From assembly GCA_036553725.1 (NCBI GenBank), contig DATBOO010000129.1, forward strand, positions 1 to 10,338: a stretch of 10,338 bases of DNA. Reading direction: 5' to 3'. The notes below the pieces were generated by a model. That model searched no databases and had not been told where the DNA came from. It saw only the letters and a program-made list of their open reading frames with translations. Numbering within the stretch: the stretch's first letter is position 1; every line of letters begins with the position of its first letter. The stretch comes from Bog-756 sp036553725 (GTDB taxonomy: Bacteria > Actinomycetota > Acidimicrobiia > Acidimicrobiales > RAAP-2). Positions 1 through 5,077 of the stretch are shown here, in pieces. Position numbers and translations under genes: made by a program.

Positions 1-49
1 GCTGAGCGACCTGTTGGACGGCCGGCCCGCCGGTCGGGTGGACCGATGA
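1..49 (+). CDS. recB: C-terminal tail of the gene upstream of recD (probably recB), partial
   Basis: Reading from base 2, an open frame of 15 codons (ending GRPAGRVDR) runs into a TGA at 47-49. This stop overlaps the recD ATG (46-48) in the arrangement ATGA, the usual sign of translational coupling within an operon. In bacteria with RecBCD, recB normally sits directly upstream of recD, so this is most likely the RecB helicase-nuclease C-terminus. The visible residues are too few and too unspecific to identify the family, so the assignment rests on gene order only. Confidence 0.5.
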   Translation, partial: LSDLLDGRPAGRVDR

Positions 50-2001
50 CGCCCCCGGCGGCACCCGGCGGGAGCGCGGTGCCGGGGGAGGTGGCGGTCC
101 TCGCCCCCTTCGTCGACGCCGGGGTCTTCGGTCCCTACGAGACGCACCTGGCCGCCGCCGTGGTGCGGCTCGAACCCGGCGTGAACGACGAGGCGGTCGT
201 GGCCCTGGCCGCGGCCGCCCGGGCCACCCGGTTCGGCCACGTGTGCGTGGAGCTGGCTGAGGTGGCCCGCCAGATCGTCCCGATCGGGGACTCCGGCGAG
301 CCCGGGGAGGACGCGGTCAGCGTGGAGGCCGAAGCCCTGCCGTGGCCGCCGGCGGAGGCGTGGGCCCGGTGCCTGTCCGAGTCGGGCATCGTTTCGTCTC
401 CGGGCGACGCCCCGGCACGGCTGCGACCGCTCGTCTTCGACGGACGGTTCCTCTACCTCCAGCGCTACTGGCAATACGAACTGGCGGTGGCCGAGGACCT
501 GCCGGGCCGGGTCGACCGGGCCCGACCCGAGCCCGACCCGGTGTCGCCGACCCTGGCCGACGCGCTTTCGGCGCAGGTGCTCGACGCACTGTTCGAGCCC
601 GACGGCCCGGACCGGGTGGACCTGCAGCGCCTGGCCGCGCGCCGCGCCCTCGGCAGTGGCGTGTCGATCATCGCCGGCGGCCCCGGCACGGGCAAGACGC
701 ACACCGTCGCCCGCGTCCTGGCCGCCGCCCACCTGATCGCTGCCGCCGACGGACGGGAGCTGAAGGCGGCGTTGGCCGCTCCGACAGGGAAGGCGGCTGT
801 CCGGATGGAGGGAGCGGTCATCGCCGAGGTGACCGCCCTGAGTGACTCGGGGCTCATCACCCCCGAACTGGCCGCCAGACTCACGGGACCGGGAGCGGTG
901 ACCCTCCACCGGCTGCTGGGCTGGCGACCCGGGACCCACTTCCGGCACGACCGAGGGCATCCGCTTCCCCACGACCTGGTGATCGTCGACGAGACGTCGA
1001 TGGTGTCCCTGCCCCTCATGGCCAAGCTTCTCGACGCGGTGAGGCCGGATGCCCAGCTGGTGCTGGTGGGGGATCCGTTCCAGTTGGCCAGCATCGAGGC
1101 GGGGACGGTCATGGCCGATCTGGTGGGTCCCGGGGCGGATGCCGGTCCCGGGGAGGACACCGATCCGGCGGGGGAGGCGGAACCGGCCAGCGGGTCCCCC
1201 CTCGCCGGCCGGGTGACCCTGCTCCGCCGGATGCACCGGTTCGCCGAGGGATCGGGCATCGCCGCCCTGGCCGAGGCGATCCGCGCCGGCGAGGCCGACG
1301 TTGCGTTGGACCTGCTCGCCGGCGGATCCCCCGATGCCCACTGGGTGAGGGACGACGATGCCGAGGGCCTGGACCGGGTGCGGCGGTCGGTGGCGGTCGC
1401 GGGCGTCGAGATGGCGTCGGCGGCGATGGGCGGGGATGCGGCCGCCGCCCTGGATGGCGCCCACCGCATCAAGGTCCTGGCCGCCACCCGGCGCGGCCCG
1501 CTCGGCGTCTATGACTGGAGTGATCGGATGGCGGCGGCGGTGGCCGATGCCCTGCCGGGGGTCAGCCGGTCCCGGGCCTGGTACGCGGGCCGGCCCGTCA
1601 TGGTCACCGCCAACGACCCGGTGAACGACGTCTTCAACGGCGATGTCGGGGTCGTGGTGGCCACCGTGTCCGGCGAGCCGATGGTGGCCTTCACCGGCGT
1701 GGACGGACTCCGCTACCTGGCGCCCTCGCGCCTCGGCGACGTGGAAACCTGGTGGGCGATGACCATCCACAAGAGCCAGGGCTCCGAGTTCCCCCACGCG
1801 GTGGTGTCGCTACCCCGCTCCGCGTCGCCCGTCCTCACCCGCGAGCTGCTGTACACCGCGGTCACCAGGGCGAAGGAACAGGTCACCCTGGTCGGCAGCG
1901 AGGCGTCGATCCGTGCCGCCATCGGCCGCCCGGTGGCACGGGCCTCGGGTCTGCGGGCCCGGCTGTGGCCGTCCCCGGTCGATTCCATCCCGAGTGGCTG
2001 A
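46..2001 (+). CDS. recD: RecBCD enzyme subunit RecD (exodeoxyribonuclease V alpha, SF1B 5'-3' helicase)
   Basis: RecD is the 5'-3' motor of RecBCD, which unwinds and degrades DNA from double-strand ends until Chi and then starts RecA-dependent repair in the cytoplasm. The 651-residue product has an N-terminal RecD-specific region (about 1-190) followed by two RecA-like motor domains. Visible motifs are Walker A GGPGTGKT (211-218), Walker B VDE (314-316), motif III GDPFQLASIEAG (342-353), an arginine-bearing RRMHRF (394-399), a UvrD_C_2-type segment MTIHKSQGSEF (about 572-582), and motif VI YTAVTRA (603-609). All helicase residues expected of RecD are present, and length is slightly above the E. 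coli protein (about 608 aa). An acidic, Gly/Pro-rich stretch at about 361-385 separates motif III from motif IV and looks like a flexible insertion. The ATG at 46 overlaps the upstream stop, which supports this start. Family assignment is secure; the presence of RecB and RecC is inferred. Confidence 0.95.
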   Translation: MTPPAAPGGSAVPGEVAVLAPFVDAGVFGPYETHLAAAVVRLEPGVNDEAVVALAAAARATRFGHVCVELAEVARQIVPIGDSGEPGEDAVSVEAEALPWPPAEAWARCLSESGIVSSPGDAPARLRPLVFDGRFLYLQRYWQYELAVAEDLPGRVDRARPEPDPVSPTLADALSAQVLDALFEPDGPDRVDLQRLAARRALGSGVSIIAGGPGTGKTHTVARVLAAAHLIAAADGRELKAALAAPTGKAAVRMEGAVIAEVTALSDSGLITPELAARLTGPGAVTLHRLLGWRPGTHFRHDRGHPLPHDLVIVDETSMVSLPLMAKLLDAVRPDAQLVLVGDPFQLASIEAGTVMADLVGPGADAGPGEDTDPAGEAEPASGSPLAGRVTLLRRMHRFAEGSGIAALAEAIRAGEADVALDLLAGGSPDAHWVRDDDAEGLDRVRRSVAVAGVEMASAAMGGDAAAALDGAHRIKVLAATRRGPLGVYDWSDRMAAAVADALPGVSRSRAWYAGRPVMVTANDPVNDVFNGDVGVVVATVSGEPMVAFTGVDGLRYLAPSRLGDVETWWAMTIHKSQGSEFPHAVVSLPRSASPVLTRELLYTAVTRAKEQVTLVGSEASIRAAIGRPVARASGLRARLWPSPVDSIPSG

Positions 2002-2024
2002 GGCGAACACGGTGCCCGCGCTTT

Positions 2025-2043
2025 GCTCCCCGGCAGCGGGAGC
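2025..2043 (+). terminator. Candidate hairpin terminator after recD
   Basis: Starting 24 bases after the recD stop, GCTCCC (2025-2030) and GGGAGC (2038-2043) form a perfect 6-bp GC-rich stem around a 7-base loop. No T-run follows, so this is not a textbook intrinsic terminator. Actinobacterial terminators often lack a U-tract, so termination here is plausible but unproven. Confidence 0.4.
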
Positions 2044-2080
2044 GTAGGGCTGCTCGTGTCACAGAGGATGGTATTCTGAG

Positions 2081-2100
2081 GGCCTCGTGGAAGTCAGGCG
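2081..2100. repeat. Imperfect 20-bp direct repeat, copy 1 (partner lies in the tRNA variable arm)
   Basis: GGCCTCGTGGAAGTCAGGCG at 2081-2100 matches 2178-2197 at 18 of 20 positions (mismatches at 2083/2180 and 2097/2194). The second copy covers the variable arm and part of the anticodon stem of the minus-strand tRNA-like gene. The copies are 97 bp apart in the same orientation. No T-arm or acceptor arm can be recognised next to copy 1, so it is not a second tRNA gene. It may be a fragment of a former tandem tRNA or a recombination scar. Confidence 0.55.
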
Positions 2101-2106
2101 TGATGT

Positions 2107-2136
2107 TGGAGGGGACCGTCCACGCGGTCCCCTTCG
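2107..2136 (-). terminator. Strong GC hairpin downstream of the tRNA-like gene
   Basis: GGGGACCG (2111-2118) and CGGTCCCC (2125-2132) form a perfect 8-bp stem with a 6-base loop. The stem can be extended by four further pairs, two of them G-T, to 2107-2136. It begins 16 bases beyond the 3' end of the minus-strand tRNA-like gene, the right place for its terminator. It has no T-run on either strand. It could also serve as a second terminator for recD read-through, so direction is uncertain. Confidence 0.45.
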
Positions 2137-2152
2137 GCAATTGGTGAGACGG

Positions 2153-2237
2153 TGGAGGGTGAGGGATTCGAACTCCCGGACTCGTGGAAGTCAAGCGATT
2201 ATCAGTCGCCCCCGTTCGGCCGCTCCGGCAACCCTCC
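2153..2237 (-). tRNA. Class II (serine-like) tRNA with GAU isoleucine anticodon; possibly degenerate
   Basis: The minus strand folds into a cloverleaf of 85 nt. The acceptor is GGAGGGT/ACCCTCC, seven perfect pairs (2231-2237 with 2154-2160), followed by discriminator A (2153) and CC-G, so CCA is not encoded. The D-arm has CCG/CGG with the conserved A14, G15, G18G19 and A21. The anticodon stem is GGCGA/TCGCT (one G-T pair) around loop CTGATAA, placing anticodon GAT at 2203-2201 after the invariant T33. A variable arm with a GACT/AGTC stem and 6-base loop makes it class II, the Ser/Leu/Tyr architecture. The T-loop is TTCGAAT. The T-stem GGGAG/CCCTC carries one G-T pair and one A-C mismatch. The D-arm sequence resembles bacterial tRNA-Ser, yet the anticodon reads Ile codons AUU/AUC. 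I see no clear promoter just upstream. It could be a pseudogene, a missense (Ser-on-Ile) tRNA, or one with reassigned identity. The fold is clear; function is not. Confidence 0.8.
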
Positions 2238-2492
2238 GTCCTGCTCCGGCATTGCGCACGGGTGTCACAGGGGAGGCCCCGGCGGGAGGTCTCACGGCAC
2301 CGTCCTGCTGGTACCTCTCCCTGACGATGGCGACGGGTGCACAATCCATGACGAAGTGTCATCGCTTGGCTCTGCCCCACTCAGCGCGGAACCGGCCGGA
2401 GGCCACCGGGTGCGCCGCGGATGTCCAGGGCTCTGTCGGAACCCCCGCCAGGCACTCTCACCAGAGCAAGCGCCGCCGGTCACGGCACTGAT
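2238..2492. other. Gene-free stretch upstream of the amidase and of the tRNA-like gene
   Basis: No convincing gene was found on either strand, and the open frames here lack recognisable protein features. The stretch contains a second GTGTCACAG-GGA motif (2262-2274), matching 2056-2068 with one mismatch. It also has a small palindrome ATGAC-5nt-GTCAT (2348-2362) that could be a protein-binding site, though such short palindromes also arise by chance. No -35/-10 pair for the tRNA-like gene is evident on the minus strand. Confidence 0.4.
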
Positions 2493-2504
2493 TAATCTCT
2501 GCCG
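2493..2504 (+). promoter_or_regulatory. Leaderless promoter of the amidase gene (-10 TAATCT)
   Basis: TAATCT at 2493-2498 matches the actinobacterial TANNNT -10 consensus. Its last T lies 7 bases before the A of the ATG at 2505, so transcription would begin at the start codon itself. No Shine-Dalgarno sequence precedes the ATG, which fits a leaderless mRNA. No clear -35 hexamer is seen. Confidence 0.5.
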
Positions 2505-3908
2505 ATGGACCAGTACGCATCTGCGCTCGAAGTGGCGGCGGCCATCGCGGCCAAGGAGGTGAGCCCGCTCGAGGTGCTCGAGGCCTGCCTGAGCCGGATC
2601 GACGAACGCAATCCGCGGCTCAACGCCGTCATCTGGCGCAACGACGATGAGGCCCGGGGCGAGGCCCGGGCGCTCGGCGAGCGGATCGCCCGGGGTGCCG
2701 GGGACCTCCCCCCCTTCGCCGGGGTGCCGCTCCCGATCAAGGACCTCCTCGCCGTGGCCGGACAGCCGGTGACCTACGGGTCCGAGGGGGCCCCTGACGG
2801 CCTCAGCGAGACCGGTGAGCCCGTCGCCGACGCGCTGCGGGCGGCCGGCTTCATCCTCACCGGGCGGACCAACGCCCCCGAGTTCGGATCCATCACGGTG
2901 ACCGAGAACAACCGGTTCGGCGCCACCCGCAACCCGTGGGACCCGGCGCACACCCCGGGAGGCTCGAGCGGGGGCGCGGCGTCGGCGGTGGCGGCCGGCA
3001 TGTTCCCGGTGGCCCACGCCGGCGACGGCGGGGGTTCCATCCGGATCCCGGCGTCATGCTGCGGACTGGTCGGGCTGAAGCCGAGCCGGGGCCGGGTGGC
3101 CTCGTCCGTCCCCGGGTGGCAGGGCATGGCCACCGAGGGTGCTCTCACCCGGACGGTCGCCGACACCGCCGCCCTTCTCGACGCCATCAGCGCCCCCGAC
3201 CCCTATGCCTGGTGGAACGCCCCCCTCCCCGAGCGTCCCTACGTCGAGGAGGTGGGGGCCGACCCCGGCCGGCTCCGGGTGGCGCTGTGCACGGTGTCAG
3301 CGCTGGGCCTGCCGGTCGCCGACGGCCCGATGGCCGCCGTGGCACACGCGGGCCAGCTGCTCGAGGCGGCCGGCCACCATGTGTTCAGCCTGGACGCCGA
3401 CGTGTTCGATCCGGCCGGGCTCGGCCCCTTTCTCAACGTGATGAACGCCGGGCTGGGCGAGCTGGGGGGCATCGACTGGACGCGGGTCGAGCCGCACAAC
3501 CGGGCCGGCCATGCCGCGGGGGAGGCGGTCGACAGCCTCACGCTGGCCCGCTCCCTGGCTGAACTGCAGCGGATGACCCGGACCATCACCCGGCGCTTCG
3601 ACGACGACTTCGACCTGCTGGTCACCCCGACCATGACCATCGAGCCCCCGAAGGTCGGGCTGCTGGAGGCGGTGCACGCCGACCCCGGCGCCCCGGTCAT
3701 GGACATCGTGGCCATGGCCGCCTTCACCGCGGTGTTCAACATCACCGGGCAACCGGCCATGAGCCTGCCGCTGCACACGGGGGCATCGGGCCTGCCGGTC
3801 GGTGTGCAGATCGTCGCCGGTCCCTGGCGCGAAGCCCAGTTGGTGGCCGTCGCCTCCCAGCTCGAGCAGGCCGACCCGTGGAGCGACCGCCACCCCCGGA
3901 TCGACTGA
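2505..3908 (+). CDS. Amidase signature (AS) family amidohydrolase
   Basis: This 467-residue enzyme should hydrolyse carbon-nitrogen amide bonds, releasing ammonia or an amine; the substrate cannot be read from sequence. The AS catalytic triad is complete: Lys79 in PIKD, cis-Ser154 in PGGSSGG (151-157), and nucleophile Ser178 in GDGGGSIRIPA (173-183). The two serines are 24 residues apart, as in FAAH, malonamidase E2 and NylA. GLVGLKPSRGR (187-197) and a C-terminal FNITGQPAMSLPL segment are also typical. Length and layout resemble the NylA (6-aminohexanoate-cyclic-dimer hydrolase) and mycobacterial AmiB2-like branch more than GatA. No GatB or GatC lies next to it, arguing against a role in tRNA transamidation. 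There is no signal peptide or membrane segment, so it is cytoplasmic. It appears monocistronic, with a leaderless ATG. The family is sure; NylA-like activity is only suggested. Confidence 0.93.
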   Translation: MDQYASALEVAAAIAAKEVSPLEVLEACLSRIDERNPRLNAVIWRNDDEARGEARALGERIARGAGDLPPFAGVPLPIKDLLAVAGQPVTYGSEGAPDGLSETGEPVADALRAAGFILTGRTNAPEFGSITVTENNRFGATRNPWDPAHTPGGSSGGAASAVAAGMFPVAHAGDGGGSIRIPASCCGLVGLKPSRGRVASSVPGWQGMATEGALTRTVADTAALLDAISAPDPYAWWNAPLPERPYVEEVGADPGRLRVALCTVSALGLPVADGPMAAVAHAGQLLEAAGHHVFSLDADVFDPAGLGPFLNVMNAGLGELGGIDWTRVEPHNRAGHAAGEAVDSLTLARSLAELQRMTRTITRRFDDDFDLLVTPTMTIEPPKVGLLEAVHADPGAPVMDIVAMAAFTAVFNITGQPAMSLPLHTGASGLPVGVQIVAGPWREAQLVAVASQLEQADPWSDRHPRID

Positions 3909-4034
3909 CGTCGCCGGCCGTGGAGTGTGGCCCCGCCGCGGAGTGGCACTGGTGGCGGTGACCGACTGCGAGCGTCATGGCCCAAGTCGACGCGCCCTCC
4001 GTACCAAGCTGATGAGCCGGCGCACAGGGTCACT

Positions 4035-4062
4035 CCCGACCGTCCCGAATGATCGCTACCGT
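4035..4062 (+). promoter_or_regulatory. Possible promoter for the methyltransferase gene
   Basis: TACCGT at 4057-4062 fits the TANNNT -10 pattern. CCCGAC at 4035-4040 is a weak TTGAC-like -35, 16 bases upstream. Transcription from about 4069 would include the ATG at 4108. The match is modest, and such motifs occur by chance in GC-rich DNA. The rest of the 3909-4107 interval shows no gene. Confidence 0.25.
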
Positions 4063-4163
4063 GTGCTTGGTGAACGCTGTCCAGAGAGTCCGAGATTCTC
4101 ATCACAGATGAACGATCGGGGGGCGCGGAAACCAGCGCGGAGCGGGTCGCCCTCTGGCGTGCC

Positions 4164-4961
4164 ATGCACATCGAGGTTGATCCGCCGCCCCATGTGTTCC
4201 ATGACCAGATCGGCCTGCAGCTGGCTGCGCCGGAGGCCAGTTGGCGCAGCCGCCCGGACATGAACCCGGCCAGCACCCGATGGTTTCGGGCGGGCATCCT
4301 TGCCCGTGCTCGATTCGTAGACGACCTGGTTGCGGAGCAGGCTGGCCACGGCGTCATGCAGTACGTGATTCTGGGCGCCGGTCTGGACACGTTCGCCCAG
4401 CGAAGGCCAGAGATCGCCTCCCGCATCCGAGTGTTCGAAGTCGACCAGCCCGGCCCCCAGGCGTGGAAGCACCGACGCCTCATCGATCTGGGCTTCGGCG
4501 TCCCGGAATGGCTGCGGTTGGTGCCTGTCGACTTCGAGGCAGGGGAGTCCTGGTGGGACCTCGTGGGGGCTGCCGGTTTCGACCCCGATCAGCCAGCAGT
4601 AGTCGTTTCCACTGGTGTCTCCATGTACCTCACCAAAGACGCCAACGAGGCCTCCATGCGCCAGATAGCCGGAGGTCTCGCCCCGGGTTCGACCCTCGCA
4701 CTGACGTTCCTCCTCCCAACCGAACTCTTCGATGACGCCCTTCGGCCCGGTTTCGAGGCGGCAGAGAGGGGTGCAAGGGCAGGTGGAACGCCCTTCATCA
4801 GCTTCTACAGCCCGGATGAAATGCTCGAATTGGCGCGCCGCACCGGATTCGTGGAGGCCCAACACGTGTCGGCGGGCATGCTCAGCGTGCGCTATTTCGC
4901 CGGCAGGACAGACGGTCTCCGGACCTTGGGGGGCGAAGAGCTGCTGAAAGCGACCACGTAG
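4164..4961 (+). CDS. Class I SAM-dependent methyltransferase, TIGR00027 / leucine carboxyl methyltransferase-like, possibly with frameshifted N-terminus
   Basis: The product belongs to the actinobacterial SAM-dependent methyltransferase family with an LCM-like Rossmann fold (PF04072 type), often present as many paralogues in mycobacteria; physiological substrates are mostly unknown. Counted from the ATG at 4164 (265 aa), the SAM-binding motif VILGAGLDTF is at 68-77, the acidic ribose-binding FEVDQPG at 91-97, VPVDFE at 120-125, and STGVSMYLT, the motif IV/V region, at 149-157. The same frame stays open upstream to 4074 and encodes family-like residues (TSAERVALWRA, 4131-4163) before the Met, but contains no ATG, GTG or TTG. 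An ATG at 4108 would join this frame if the G6 run at 4118-4123 had one more G. The true protein is therefore likely about 19 residues longer, or the gene is damaged. Codon choice is slightly less GC-biased than its neighbours. It converges on the exporter operon. Confidence 0.85.
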   Translation: MHIEVDPPPHVFHDQIGLQLAAPEASWRSRPDMNPASTRWFRAGILARARFVDDLVAEQAGHGVMQYVILGAGLDTFAQRRPEIASRIRVFEVDQPGPQAWKHRRLIDLGFGVPEWLRLVPVDFEAGESWWDLVGAAGFDPDQPAVVVSTGVSMYLTKDANEASMRQIAGGLAPGSTLALTFLLPTELFDDALRPGFEAAERGARAGGTPFISFYSPDEMLELARRTGFVEAQHVSAGMLSVRYFAGRTDGLRTLGGEELLKATT

Positions 4962-4995
4962 GACCTCTCACCCATGGACGGGCGTATCGATCCGA

Positions 4996-5022
4996 ACCCG
5001 GTGCCGGTGTTGTTGCACGGGT
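4996..5022. terminator. Candidate hairpin between convergent genes
   Basis: ACCCG-g-TGC (4996-5004, one bulged G) can pair with GCACGGGT (5015-5022) around a 10-base loop. It lies between the methyltransferase stop and the end of the exporter operon, where a bidirectional terminator would be expected. There is no T-run on either side, and the stem is interrupted. Confidence 0.3.
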
Positions 5023-5077
5023 GATCCGCCGACCCCCTGGACCGATTTCATCGAACCACAGTCACGGGCCGGCGGAC

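Noticed and set aside
465..1487. Long minus-strand open frame (340 codons) opposite recD
   Set aside because: It is a shadow frame of very GC-rich coding DNA. The plus strand encodes a complete RecD with all motifs, while this frame is rich in Ser/Ala/Arg and shows no domain.
2348..2362. ATGAC-5nt-GTCAT palindrome as an operator for the amidase
   Set aside because: The arms are only 5 bp, it lies about 145 bp upstream of the promoter, and no regulator is adjacent. Chance is the simpler explanation.
2505..3908. Amidase as GatA of the tRNA amidotransferase, linked to the nearby tRNA
   Set aside because: No gatB or gatC is adjacent, and the sequence layout is closer to NylA/AmiB2-type amidases. 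The tRNA lies on the opposite strand with its own downstream hairpin.
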